Positions 7,034 to 14,743 are shown, counted from the stretch's first letter. The stretch is DNA of 20,281 nt from an uncultured Collinsella sp. (GCA_900544465.1 UQVT01000015.1:1-20281); one strand, 5' to 3'. The notes: generated by a model not told the origin, from the letters alone. Numbers and translations: made by a program.

Positions 7034-7693
7034 GTGTCCGCATTTCCGTTCGACGCCGTTATCTTTGACATGGACGGTGTCATTGTCGATACCGAGTATT
7101 ACTACCTGGGCGAGACTGCCGCGTTTGCCAAGGAGCTTGGGCTTAATCTGACTCAAGAGGAGTTGAATGGGCAGGTCGGTACCTCGCATCAGTTCTTCCT
7201 GCATATGCTGGTCGATTGGTTTGAGCGCGCCGGTAGGGGGCATTTTACTGGCGAGGAGGCGTTGGCCCGTTGGGACGAGTGGGCGCATAAGCGTCCGCGC
7301 GACTATCAGGCTTTGATTAACCCAGGCGCCGTGGATACGATTCGAGAGCTGCCGCGCCGCGGCGTTCGCGTGGCGCTTGCCAGCTCGTCTCCCATGGATA
7401 GCATCGAGGAAGTGCTCAACGCATGCGGGCTGTCGGATGCCTTTGAGTATGTGGTGAGTGGCGAGCAGTTTAAGGAGAGCAAGCCCGAGCCCGACATCTA
7501 CCTGCATGCGCTGGACCTGCTGGGGCTGCCCGCGAATCGCTGCTGCTGCGTTGAGGATTCGGTGCCTGGCATCACTGCCGGCAAGCGAGCCGGCCTGACA
7601 GTCATTGCCAAGCGCGAGGAGCGCTTTGGCTTTAGCCAGGATGCCGCGGACAAGATTATCGACCAGCTGCCGGAGCTGCTCACGCTTTCTTAG
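7034..7693 (+). CDS. Beta-phosphoglucomutase-like HAD hydrolase
   Basis: The 219-residue HAD IA protein has the small helical cap typical of beta-phosphoglucomutase and related phosphatases. Motif I is IFDMDGVIVDTE (Asp12, Asp14). Motif II is VALASSSP (113-120). Lys150 lies in FKESKPEPDIYL, and motif IV is CVEDSVPGITAGKRAGL (Glu174, Asp175). The double Asp of motif I and the cap make either a hexose-phosphate mutase or a phosphatase possible; members of this group often act on sugar 1- or 6-phosphates. I place the start at GTG 7034, since AGGGAGG (7022-7028) is 5 bases upstream. The earlier in-frame ATG at 6986 would put the preceding terminator hairpin inside the coding region. Confidence 0.88.
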   Translation: MSAFPFDAVIFDMDGVIVDTEYYYLGETAAFAKELGLNLTQEELNGQVGTSHQFFLHMLVDWFERAGRGHFTGEEALARWDEWAHKRPRDYQALINPGAVDTIRELPRRGVRVALASSSPMDSIEEVLNACGLSDAFEYVVSGEQFKESKPEPDIYLHALDLLGLPANRCCCVEDSVPGITAGKRAGLTVIAKREERFGFSQDAADKIIDQLPELLTLS

Positions 7694-7716
7694 GAGCGCG
7701 GTAGTTGCGCGTTTTT
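7694..7716 (+). terminator. Weak terminator candidate
   Basis: CGCG (7697-7700) and CGCG (7708-7711) pair around a 7-base loop, extendable by G-U and A-U pairs, and are followed by TTTTT. The short stem makes it weak. The stronger hairpin at 7778 backs it up. Confidence 0.35.
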
Positions 7717-7777
7717 CGGGTCTGATGAGTAAATAGCCAACATTTTGGTGCGACACCTAGCATACTTTAAGCTAATG

Positions 7778-7817
7778 CGGGCTTAAGGGCTTGTTGAATG
7801 CCCTTAAGCCCGTTTTA
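7778..7817 (+). terminator. Strong terminator before the GntR gene
   Basis: A perfect 13-bp stem (CGGGCTTAAGGGC at 7778-7790 with GCCCTTAAGCCCG at 7800-7812) closes a 9-base loop and is followed by TTTTAG. It ends the HAD unit and lies only 27 bases before the regulator start codon. Each arm also contains the 6-bp palindrome CTTAAG, so the element could double as a protein-binding dyad. Confidence 0.85.
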
Positions 7818-7821
7818 GAAT
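7794..7821 (+). promoter_or_regulatory. Candidate promoter of the regulator gene inside the terminator
   Basis: TTGAAT (7794-7799) and TAGAAT (7816-7821) are 16 bases apart. The -35 box would sit in the terminator loop and the right stem arm in the spacer. It is the only reasonable promoter between the terminator and the regulator start, which supports it despite the modest match. Confidence 0.4.
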
Positions 7822-7843
7822 TAATTGTGCTGGGAGAGGGTAT

Positions 7844-8587
7844 ATGCCACCGACTGAAGGGCCAACTGACGGTAAAGCAGCGATACCGCTGTACCAACAG
7901 GTCATTGATATCATTAAAAACGAAATCAACTCCGGCGCCTACAAGGCAGGTGCGCGGATACCCAACGAATTCGAATTGGCTGAGAGCTATAAAGTTGGCC
8001 GCGTTACCGTGCGACGCGCTATTGAGGAGCTCGTCCAGCAGGGCTATCTAACGAAGCGACAGGGGAAAGGCACGTTTGTCAATGCCCCCAAGCTCAAGCG
8101 CAAGATTCGCCAGAAGGATGACGTTCAGAGTTTTTCGGACGCATGCCGCGTTAACGGAATGGAACCGGGGGCGTGTGTCATTTCGAGAAAGATACTGCCG
8201 GCGGATTCCACCGAAGCGCAGTTCTTTGGTGTTCCCGTTGGAACTGACTTGATTTGCGTTGAGCGCGTGCGCACTGCCGATGGCGTCCCTGTCATGCTCG
8301 AGAACAACATATATGTTTACGAGGACAACGCCTATCTATCAACGGCACCTCTATCTAACCAATCCATTTTTGAGTTCGTGCGCAACCGGACGGGCCGCAC
8401 GCCCTCGTTTACCGACCCGTGCACGCTCGAGATCGCGTGCGCGTCGCCCGAGGTCGCTCGACTGTTGGCAGTTCCCGTTGGCGAACCCTTGTTTTATATG
8501 GAAGCCTTCTTTTTCGATGAGCAGCGGCGGCCGTTTATCATCGGTCGTCAGCGGATCGTTGGGTCTCGCTACGTTTTTGACATCTAG
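7844..8587 (+). CDS. GntR-family regulator (HutC/UTRA type), likely regulator of the frl-like operon
   Basis: The 247-residue regulator has a GntR winged-helix domain at about 14-80: IPLYQQVIDIIKNEI, then the recognition helix region PNEFELAESYKVGRVTVRRA and wing KRQGKGTFV. A UTRA ligand domain follows (about 95-245) and ends in the usual EAFFFDEQRRPFIIGRQRIVG pattern. UTRA regulators bind sugar phosphates or amino-acid-derived ligands and usually repress neighbouring catabolic genes. E. coli FrlR is of the same subfamily. GGGAGAGG (7832-7839) precedes the ATG. The gene has its own terminator, and the operon promoter plus palindromic operator lie just downstream. That makes it the likely repressor, relieved by a phosphorylated Amadori compound; this ligand is inferred. 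Confidence 0.92.
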   Translation: MPPTEGPTDGKAAIPLYQQVIDIIKNEINSGAYKAGARIPNEFELAESYKVGRVTVRRAIEELVQQGYLTKRQGKGTFVNAPKLKRKIRQKDDVQSFSDACRVNGMEPGACVISRKILPADSTEAQFFGVPVGTDLICVERVRTADGVPVMLENNIYVYEDNAYLSTAPLSNQSIFEFVRNRTGRTPSFTDPCTLEIACASPEVARLLAVPVGEPLFYMEAFFFDEQRRPFIIGRQRIVGSRYVFDI

Positions 8588-8599
8588 GACATTGCGAAT

Positions 8600-8635
8600 G
8601 GAAGCGCCCGGTGGATCATCTCACCGGGCGTTTCC
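8600..8635 (+). terminator. Terminator of the GntR gene
   Basis: A 14-bp stem (GGAAGCGCCCGGTG at 8600-8613 with CACCGGGCGTTTCC at 8622-8635, one wobble) closes an 8-base loop. The T-tract is only TTT within the right arm, so termination efficiency is uncertain. It separates the regulator from the operon promoter at 8698. Confidence 0.7.
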
Positions 8636-8697
8636 ATACCGTTCACGGCGCAAACGCAACCGTTCAACCGCGTTGCGGCAATCAGTTTGAAATTATC

Positions 8698-8726
8698 TTG
8701 ATGAAGGAAAAAGCTGCTGGTAATCT
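8698..8726 (+). promoter_or_regulatory. Extended -10 promoter of the frl-like operon
   Basis: TTGATG (8698-8703) and TAATCT (8721-8726) are separated by exactly 17 bases, and TGG directly precedes the -10 box (TGnTAATCT, extended -10). A start point near 8732-8735 would place the palindrome at 8741 just inside the transcribed region. Confidence 0.65.
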
Positions 8727-8740
8727 ATGGGACGTCATAG

Positions 8741-8763
8741 AACGTTTGCATTGTGCAAACGTT
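8741..8763. promoter_or_regulatory. 23-bp palindromic operator
   Basis: Perfect 10-bp arms AACGTTTGCA and TGCAAACGTT surround TTG. The site lies about 15 bases after the -10 box and 43 bases before the transporter start, the classic position for a repressor roadblock. The adjacent GntR/UTRA regulator is the likely owner. Each half contains AACGTT with flanking TGCAAACG, close to a catabolite (cre, LacI-family) site, so CcpA-like control is an alternative. As RNA it could also form a hairpin. Confidence 0.75.
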
Positions 8764-8805
8764 GAAGCGAGATGCGATGCAGTCTCGAGTTCTTTGGAGG
8801 TATCT

Positions 8806-10269
8806 ATGTCAGATACGAAGGCGAAGAAGACAAACAGACGTTTTAAGTTCAAATTACCGCATGTCTATACGATCATGTTCTTGCTGATCGTTGTCTTTGC
8901 GGTCCTGACTTGGATCGTTCCCTCTGGTCAGTATCAGCGCAAGACGATTTCGACAGCGGCGGGCGAGCGTGAAGTCGCCGTTGCTGGAACCTATGAACAG
9001 GTCGATAAGAACTACACCGATTCCGAGACCGGCGAGACCATCAATCTGGGTCAGGATATCTTCGCGGTTCTGCAAGCGCCCACTAAGGGTATCCAAGAGG
9101 CTGCCGACGTCGTTGCGTTCGTCTTATTGATTGGCGGATCGTTCGCGATCATCACCAAGACCAACGCTTTGAATGCCGGCATGAGCCGTGTGATTAAAAA
9201 GCTCAAGAACAAGGACATCCTCATCATTCCCATCACGATGACGTTGCTGTCCATTTGTGGCACTACGTTTGGTATGTCTGAGGAAGCCCTGCCGTTCTAT
9301 GCCATCTTCATTCCCATCATGATGGGTATCGGTTATGACTCGATGACGGCATTCATCATCTGCTTCCTTGGTCCTAACCTGGGATATTGTGCTTCGACCA
9401 TCGACCCGTTTAATGTTTTGATCGCCCAAGGCATCATTGGCATCGAGGGTAATCCGCAACTGTGGCTGCGTGCCGTTTCTTGGGTCATCTTCACTGCCGT
9501 CGGTATCGCATGGGCCATGCGCTACGCCATGCGCGTCAAGAAAAACCCCGAGTCGTCCATTGTGTACGAGGACGATAAGCTCAAGCGTATTGAATTTTCC
9601 GTGACCGATGCCTCCATCGAGGAAGAGTTCACTATCCGTCAGAAGCTCGTGCTTATCGATTTTGCTTGCGGTATGGGCATTATCGTCTGGGGTCTTGTTA
9701 CCCAGGGCTGGTACATGAATCAGATTTCCGCCGTGTTCCTTGGCATGGGCTTGCTTGCCGGTATCCTGGGCGGCCTTGACCAGCAGACGATCGCAGAGGA
9801 GTTCGTTAAGGGTCTCGCCGACTTTGCGTACGCTGCCGTCGTTATCGGTATCGCTCGCGGTATTCTGGTCATCGCCGAGGGCGGCATGATCATCGACACC
9901 ATCCTCCAGGCGCTCGCTACCGCGCTCGCCGGTGCACCCGCCGCCGTCTACACCACGTTTATGTATGTCGTCCTTGGTCTGCTCTCTTTGCTGGTTCCCT
10001 CGAGTTCTGGCCTGGCGGCGCTCACCATGCCCGTTATGGGCCCCCTGACCGAGCTCATGGGCCTCAATCCCGAGGCAGCCGTCACCGCGCTCCAGTTTGC
10101 CAACCAGACCATCAACACCATCAGCCCCGTGGCGGGTATGACGGTCGCCGGCCTTGCCGTGGCTAAGATTTCGTTTGGCCAATGGTGGAAGACCATTTGG
10201 AAGTTCTTCATCTTCATGGTCGTGTTTGGCTTGGTCATTACTGCCATTTCCGGCATGCTTCCGGCGTAG
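8806..10269 (+). CDS. YfcC-family membrane transporter (DcuC superfamily)
   Basis: The 487-residue integral membrane protein has about 11-12 hydrophobic segments. A basic, Lys-rich N-terminus (KAKKTNRRFKFKLPH) is followed by TM1 near 19-38 and an outside loop of about 50 residues. Two repeats follow, with the re-entrant-like motifs GTTFGMSEEALPFYAIFIP and LLVPSSSGLAALTMPVMGP characteristic of YfcC/DcuC ion-driven carriers. Family members are proposed to take up carboxylates, amino acids or peptides, and few have proven substrates. At the head of an Amadori-compound operon it is likely the importer of the glycated amino acid, analogous in role to FrlA, which belongs to a different family. GGAGG (8796-8800) is 5 bases before the ATG. 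An in-frame start at 8611 would run through the promoter and operator and is rejected. Confidence 0.9.
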   Translation: MSDTKAKKTNRRFKFKLPHVYTIMFLLIVVFAVLTWIVPSGQYQRKTISTAAGEREVAVAGTYEQVDKNYTDSETGETINLGQDIFAVLQAPTKGIQEAADVVAFVLLIGGSFAIITKTNALNAGMSRVIKKLKNKDILIIPITMTLLSICGTTFGMSEEALPFYAIFIPIMMGIGYDSMTAFIICFLGPNLGYCASTIDPFNVLIAQGIIGIEGNPQLWLRAVSWVIFTAVGIAWAMRYAMRVKKNPESSIVYEDDKLKRIEFSVTDASIEEEFTIRQKLVLIDFACGMGIIVWGLVTQGWYMNQISAVFLGMGLLAGILGGLDQQTIAEEFVKGLADFAYAAVVIGIARGILVIAEGGMIIDTILQALATALAGAPAAVYTTFMYVVLGLLSLLVPSSSGLAALTMPVMGPLTELMGLNPEAAVTALQFANQTINTISPVAGMTVAGLAVAKISFGQWWKTIWKFFIFMVVFGLVITAISGMLPA

Positions 10270-10278
10270 GTGGTTGTG

Positions 10279-11862
10279 ATGTCTGATCGTTTGACGGTCC
10301 TGACGTCTAAGAGCGTCTTTACCGGTACGGGGGACCTGCCGTTTGAAGGTTTCGTAGCGGTCCGTGGCAATCGAATTGAGGCTGTTGGCACCAAGTGTGA
10401 GCTAGCTTCGTATTTGACCCAGGCGGACGAGGTGGTTGACCTGGGCGACCGCACCGTCATGCCTGGCCTGATCGATGTGCATACCTTCTATACGGGTTGG
10501 GCGCTGCGGACGTTGGGGCCTGATCTGTCCGGCATCGCTGATGCCAAAGAGGCCGTGTCGCTCTTGCGTGCATGGAAAGAAGATCATCCGGATTGCGCGG
10601 CGGCTTTTGGCCACAACCTACTCGAAACGTTGGCATCGGATGCCGAGAACGCAAATACAGCAGCTGTGTTTGACGAGTGTTTTGGCGATATCCCCGTCGT
10701 CTGCTTTACACCGGGCGCGGATACCTGTGTTCTCAATGCTGCCGCCAGTGCGCGATACGGCTTCACACCCCAGGCGTGCTATGCCGAGAAGATCTGGCGC
10801 ATGATGAGCGATTTCCTCGCGCTGCCCGAGGTGCGTGCCGGGTATTCGGACTACATGAGCATGCTTAACGAACGCGGCGTTACCGCCATCAAGGAGATGT
10901 CGTTTGATGACTACTACGGCTTTGCCGACGAAATGGCTCGCCGTGAGGAATCTGGTGAGCTGACGGTTCGCGTCTCTATGATGTCGCAGCCGGTGGGTGC
11001 CGGTGCAAATCTGGCATATGCCCGCGAGGCACGAGAGCGCTTCCGGGGACCGTTCGTTCGTTTTTCTGGCTTCAACCGTATGACCGATCGCGGCGTATGG
11101 GCGGGGCTTGCCGAGATGATTGACCCCTATGAGGACACGGCCGATGCGGGCGCTGCCGGCAAGACGGTCGTCGAGGAGCCAGAGTGGGATCTGATTGAGA
11201 GCGAGCTGCGTGCAATTGATGCTGACGGCTTCCGATATTCCTTGCATTGCCAGGGCGATGGCGCCGTTCGTCGCACCGTGGCGCTCTATGCCTCGCTGCC
11301 TCGAGACGAGCATGGACGGATGCTTCGCCGCCATGCGATTACCGATCTCGAGAACTCTGACCCGACCGATCTTGTCGAGTTTGGCAAGTTAGGTGGAATT
11401 TGCGAGGTCTATCCGCAGATTCTGACGCTGGACCGGCGCGAGGATTGCCTATCGATGATGCGTCGACAAATTGGCGAGACGCGACTTTTGCACAGCTGGA
11501 ATCGCCGCGGCATGGAAGATTCCGGATGCACAGTGTGCTGTGGAACGGATTTGCCGCTGCTGATTCCGAGCCTGGGCGAGTCAATCTACAGCGCGTGCGG
11601 CGGATTCTTCGCCGACGGACTGCCTGTGAATGAGGTCAACACGCTGACGCTTGTCGAGCTCTTGCGCGCTTGGACTGCCGGGGGCGCGTACGATCTGATG
11701 CGCGAAGACGAGCTGGGTACGCTCGAGGTCGGCAAGCTTGCCGATATCTGCGTGCTCGATCGGGATGTGTTCGACCTCGATTATCGCGACGCACGCGATC
11801 TTGCGGTTGATATGACGATGTCGGACGGACAAATCGTGTTCGATCGAAATAAGGAGGCATAA
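10279..11862 (+). CDS. YtcJ-like amidohydrolase (Amidohydro_3) with altered metal site
   Basis: The 527-residue amidohydrolase has the family layout: a small beta domain, a TIM barrel, and the C-terminal return strand LEVGKLADICVLDRDVF. Relatives hydrolyse N-formyl, N-acyl or cyclic amide bonds. Recognisable sites are MPGLIDVHTF (61-70), HCQGDGAV with His323, RRHAITD with His352, and CGTDLPL with Asp424. The usual HxH at the end of strand 1 reads His68-Thr-Phe70, so one metal ligand is missing, and the usual Lys region (VKLFADG) is replaced by RFSGFNRMTDRG. It may use one metal or have lost hydrolysis. The ATG at 10279 follows AGGTGG, which overlaps the transporter stop codon. It ends two bases before the epimerase gene and so is co-translated with it. 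A role in trimming an acylated or dipeptide-bound Amadori compound is possible but unproven. Confidence 0.85.
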   Translation: MSDRLTVLTSKSVFTGTGDLPFEGFVAVRGNRIEAVGTKCELASYLTQADEVVDLGDRTVMPGLIDVHTFYTGWALRTLGPDLSGIADAKEAVSLLRAWKEDHPDCAAAFGHNLLETLASDAENANTAAVFDECFGDIPVVCFTPGADTCVLNAAASARYGFTPQACYAEKIWRMMSDFLALPEVRAGYSDYMSMLNERGVTAIKEMSFDDYYGFADEMARREESGELTVRVSMMSQPVGAGANLAYAREARERFRGPFVRFSGFNRMTDRGVWAGLAEMIDPYEDTADAGAAGKTVVEEPEWDLIESELRAIDADGFRYSLHCQGDGAVRRTVALYASLPRDEHGRMLRRHAITDLENSDPTDLVEFGKLGGICEVYPQILTLDRREDCLSMMRRQIGETRLLHSWNRRGMEDSGCTVCCGTDLPLLIPSLGESIYSACGGFFADGLPVNEVNTLTLVELLRAWTAGGAYDLMREDELGTLEVGKLADICVLDRDVFDLDYRDARDLAVDMTMSDGQIVFDRNKEA

Positions 11863-11863
11863 G

Positions 11864-12715
11864 ATGTCTGAATCCAAACCGACGCTGCGCCGCGAGCAGA
11901 TTGCGGGCATGAATATCCACTACATCATGTGGTCGCTCGATTACTTCCTTGATGTGCAGCAGCGTTTGGGCTTTGAGTCCATTGAGCTGTGGTGCGCAGA
12001 GCCGCATGTGACGCTCGACCACACGGGCTACTTTGAGGCTGAGGTCCTGGCGAAAAAGGCTGCAGACCGTGGGCTTAGGTATCGTACTCTGTGCCCCGAG
12101 AACGTTGTCTATCCTTGGCAGTACTGCGCACGCAAACCGCTGCATGAACAGCGCAGCCTGGCGTACTTTAAGCACGGCATTGAGCTTGCCGAGGTACTTG
12201 GGTGCGACCGTATGTCCGTCAACTCGGGCTGGGGCGACTGGGACGAGGACCGCGAGGAAGCCTGGAAGCGCAGCCGCGAGCACTTGTCCATTCTGGCGGA
12301 GTATGCCGGCGAGCACGGTCTGGTGCTTACGATGGAAAGCCTGCGTCCCGAGGAGAGCAACCTTGTGACGACGGTTTCCGATGCGAAGCGCATGATTGAC
12401 GAGGTCGCGAGCCCGTACTTACAGCCCATGGTTGATACAACCGCGATGGGCGTTGCTGGCGAGACGCTCGAGGACTGGTTTGCCACCTTTGGCGATGGGG
12501 CAATTCACGAGATGCACTTTATCGACGGTGACCCGTATGGCCATCTGGTGTGGGGCGATGGCAAGCACGATATGGACGCCTTCGTCGCTACACTCAACGC
12601 CCATGGTTTCGACGGCATGCTGGGCCAGGAAATCACGGACGGTCGTTACTACGATGACCCGGCGGCGGCAGATGCCAAGAACATGGCCGCATTCGAGAAA
12701 TATCTGATTGACTAA
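11864..12715 (+). CDS. frlC: FrlC-like sugar epimerase (AP-endonuclease-2/TIM-barrel family)
   Basis: The 283-residue TIM-barrel isomerase/epimerase shares several blocks with E. coli FrlC. FrlC converts psicoselysine to fructoselysine by 3-epimerisation. Shared blocks include GFESIELWCAEPH (36-48), LTMESLRPEESNLV (155-168), MVDTTAMG (189-196), MHFIDGD (217-223) and GQEITDGRY (254-262). The four metal ligands are present: Glu158, Asp191, His218 and Glu256. Length is normal. AAGGAGG (11851-11857) lies in the end of the amidohydrolase gene, 6 bases before the ATG. It is followed by FrlB- and FrlD-like genes, an arrangement that strongly supports the frl assignment. Other sugar isomerases share the fold, so the exact substrate (psicose-linked or another stereoisomer of the Amadori compound) is inferred. 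Confidence 0.82.
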   Translation: MSESKPTLRREQIAGMNIHYIMWSLDYFLDVQQRLGFESIELWCAEPHVTLDHTGYFEAEVLAKKAADRGLRYRTLCPENVVYPWQYCARKPLHEQRSLAYFKHGIELAEVLGCDRMSVNSGWGDWDEDREEAWKRSREHLSILAEYAGEHGLVLTMESLRPEESNLVTTVSDAKRMIDEVASPYLQPMVDTTAMGVAGETLEDWFATFGDGAIHEMHFIDGDPYGHLVWGDGKHDMDAFVATLNAHGFDGMLGQEITDGRYYDDPAAADAKNMAAFEKYLID

Positions 12716-12725
12716 AACAACTATC

Positions 12726-12756
12726 GGCCACGCAACCAACGTCATTGATTGCGGCC
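12726..12756 (+). other. Intercistronic hairpin between epimerase and deglycase genes
   Basis: GGCC (12726-12729) plus GCAA (12732-12735) pair with TTGC (12749-12752) plus GGCC (12753-12756), giving 8 pairs with a two-base bulge. No T-run follows, so it is not a terminator. It may set relative mRNA stability or be an RNase processing site. Confidence 0.35.
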
Positions 12757-12776
12757 AAACAAGAAAGGAACTGGAT

Positions 12777-13745
12777 ATGAACGCACACGATTTGATCAAA
12801 GAGGCAATTGCCGAGAAGGGCAAGTTCGACAGCGTCTACTGGATTGCTTGCGGTGGCTCCATGATCGATTTGATCCCGGCTCATGAGCTTCTGCAGCGCG
12901 AGGCAACCACCTTCACTTCGTATATCTATACCGCGCGTGAATTTGACATTATGCGTCCGCGTCGTCTGGGCGAGAAGTCTCTGGTCATCGCTTGTAGCCA
13001 CAGTGGCAACACCCCGGAGGTCGTCGAGGGCTGCGAGATTGCCCTTGCCGCCGGCGCTACGGTGATCGCCCAGACCGACAACGCTGGATCCAAGATCGAC
13101 TCCGGCAAGTGGACCACGTGGGTCTACCCGTGGGGCGAGGGTGTGCCGCAGGCCGAGGTCCCCGCTGGCATTTCGCTGTCGCTTGCGGCAGAGCTGCTCG
13201 ATCAGCAGGAGGGCTACGCCGATCTCGCTGATATGTATGCCGGTATTGCCGAGATGGATAAGATTCTTCCCCCGGCACGCGAGAAGGTAAATGCCGAGCT
13301 GGGCGATCGCTTTGCCAAGCTTTGCCAGGAGCACGAGTTCTTCTATATTCTGGGCAGCGGTCCCAACTTTAGCCAGACCTACGGTTTCGCTATCTGCTCT
13401 CTTATGGAGATGCAGTGGCAGCACTGCAGCTACATCCACTCTGCCGAGTACTTCCATGGCCCCTTCGAGGCTACTCAGGATGGCGTTTTTTACTTCCTGC
13501 AGATGGGCTCCAGCGAGTGCCGTGCTATGGACGAGCGCGCCCTGGCGTTCCTTAAGACGCATACCGATACGCTGATGGTGCTCGATGCTAAGGAGTACGG
13601 TATGGAGGCCGTGCCGGCGAGCGTCCGTGCTTATCTGGACCCGGTGCTGTTCTACGCCATGAACTGCGAGCTGCGTGCCGCACGCGGCAAGGTGTTTGAT
13701 CACGATCCCGATTTCCGTCGCTACATGGGCGTTGTCGAGTACTAG
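12777..13745 (+). CDS. frlB: FrlB-like fructoselysine-6-phosphate deglycase
   Basis: The 322-residue protein has two SIS domains and matches E. coli FrlB along its length. Similar blocks include VYWIACGGSMIDL near 20-32, VIACSHSGNTPEVVEGCE near 70-87, ILGSGPNFSQTYGFAICSLMEM near 191-212, SAEYFHGPFE at 222-231, and the diagnostic C-terminus HDPDFRRYMGVVEY (E. coli ends HNPDERRYYGGLVEY). FrlB reversibly splits fructoselysine 6-phosphate into glucose 6-phosphate and lysine. Glu224 and His227 correspond to the acid/base region of FrlB/FraB enzymes. No asparaginase gene is nearby, which argues against a fructose-asparagine (fra) pathway. AAAGGAA (12764-12770) precedes the ATG at 12777; an upstream TTG frame lacks a site. 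The glucose 6-phosphate produced can enter glycolysis directly through Pgi. Confidence 0.9.
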   Translation: MNAHDLIKEAIAEKGKFDSVYWIACGGSMIDLIPAHELLQREATTFTSYIYTAREFDIMRPRRLGEKSLVIACSHSGNTPEVVEGCEIALAAGATVIAQTDNAGSKIDSGKWTTWVYPWGEGVPQAEVPAGISLSLAAELLDQQEGYADLADMYAGIAEMDKILPPAREKVNAELGDRFAKLCQEHEFFYILGSGPNFSQTYGFAICSLMEMQWQHCSYIHSAEYFHGPFEATQDGVFYFLQMGSSECRAMDERALAFLKTHTDTLMVLDAKEYGMEAVPASVRAYLDPVLFYAMNCELRAARGKVFDHDPDFRRYMGVVEY

Positions 13746-13758
13746 AAGGGTAAATACC

Positions 13759-14622
13759 ATGGCATTTAACGTTAACGCGCTCGGATTTGGCGACAACGTC
13801 GTCGATCGCTATGAGCATATCCACACCATGTATCCTGGCGGCAACGCGGTGAACTTCGCCGTTTATGCCAAGAAATGCGGTGCCGCACGCTCTGCATACA
13901 TGGGCATTTTTGGCAATGACGCCGCTGCCGAGCATGTCATTGCAAGCCTCGAGGATGAGGGTATCGAGCTTGACAAGTGCGAGCAGATGATTGGCGAGAA
14001 CGGAGCGGCTCGCGTGACCGTCGTTGACGGTGACCGTGTCTTCCTCGGCTCCAACGAGGGCGGTATCCGTGGCGATGCGCGCTATGTCCTCGATCGCTTT
14101 GACCTTTCGTACATGAAACAGTTCGATGTGGTTCATTCGGGCAACTATTGCTTTACCGAGCGCGAGCTACCCAAGCTGAAGGCTGCGGGCGTCACAGTCT
14201 CTTTTGACTTTTCGGACGACTCCACCGACGAGTACTACGAGCAGATTGCGCCCTACGTCGATTTCGCTTTCTTTAGTGCGGCGGATGCCGCGAGTGAGGA
14301 CGAGATTCGCGAGCGTCTGGCATGGGTGAAGGGCCTGGGTCCGCGTTTTGTGTCAGCTACGGCGGGCGCCGAGGGCTGCATTGCTTACGACGGCGAGCGT
14401 TATTACCGCCAGCTGGCTAAACCGGTAACGGACATGAAGGACACCATGGGGGCGGGCGACTCGTTCCTTACCTCGTTTTTGATGTGCTATCTCGATTCCG
14501 CCAAGCGTGGCGAGGACGGCGCCGAGGCCATCGAGCGCGCGCTCGACTTTGCTGCCGGGTTTGCCTCGACCGTGTGCGGCATGGAAGGTTCTTGGGGCCA
14601 CGGAGCACCAATCGTCGAATAG
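13759..14622 (+). CDS. frlD: FrlD-like fructoselysine 6-kinase (PfkB family)
   Basis: The 287-residue PfkB kinase has the E. coli FrlD landmarks: GDNVVDRY at 11-18, YPGGNAVNFAVYAKKCG at 25-41, DGDRVFLGSNEGG at 90-102, SFDFSDDS at 148-155, and the catalytic/anion-hole motif DTMGAGDSF at 228-236 with base Asp234. FrlD phosphorylates fructoselysine at C6 with ATP, producing the FrlB substrate. It is slightly longer than E. coli FrlD (about 261 residues), with an extended C-terminal tail. AAGGG stands 8 bases before the ATG, 13 bases after the deglycase gene. An upstream in-frame start overlaps frlB and is rejected. A terminator follows, making this the last gene of the core set. Confidence 0.88.
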   Translation: MAFNVNALGFGDNVVDRYEHIHTMYPGGNAVNFAVYAKKCGAARSAYMGIFGNDAAAEHVIASLEDEGIELDKCEQMIGENGAARVTVVDGDRVFLGSNEGGIRGDARYVLDRFDLSYMKQFDVVHSGNYCFTERELPKLKAAGVTVSFDFSDDSTDEYYEQIAPYVDFAFFSAADAASEDEIRERLAWVKGLGPRFVSATAGAEGCIAYDGERYYRQLAKPVTDMKDTMGAGDSFLTSFLMCYLDSAKRGEDGAEAIERALDFAAGFASTVCGMEGSWGHGAPIVE

Positions 14623-14692
14623 CTTAAGAAAGCGTGCGGCGGTCTGGCTATGAGACTCTGGACGGCCGATGCAAAACAATAAGCGAAACGCG

Positions 14693-14726
14693 AAAAGGGG
14701 GCTCGCCATGTGGTGGGTCCCCTTTT
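14693..14726 (+). terminator. Terminator after the FrlD-like gene
   Basis: AAAAGGGG (14693-14700) pairs with CCCCTTTT (14719-14726), and CTCGCC/GGTGGG extends the stem inward. It lies between two paralogous kinase genes and ends 17 bases before the next start codon, just upstream of its ribosome site. It likely reduces, rather than abolishes, expression of the downstream genes. Confidence 0.8.
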
Positions 14727-14743
14727 GTACATTGGAGAAGACC

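Noticed and set aside
6323..7756. 477-codon open frame antisense to both HAD genes
   Set aside because: It spans two well-supported genes and a terminator on the other strand and has no family motif.
8741..8763. Palindrome as a catabolite (cre) site only
   Set aside because: Each half departs from the cre consensus near its end, and the neighbouring GntR gene is a simpler owner. Kept as an alternative.
8611..8805. N-terminal extension of the transporter from 8611
   Set aside because: It runs through the promoter and operator, has no ribosome site, and the ATG at 8806 has GGAGG at 5 bases.
12633..13796. 387-codon antisense frame over the FrlB-like gene
   Set aside because: It is a codon-bias shadow of the deglycase gene, which matches FrlB throughout.
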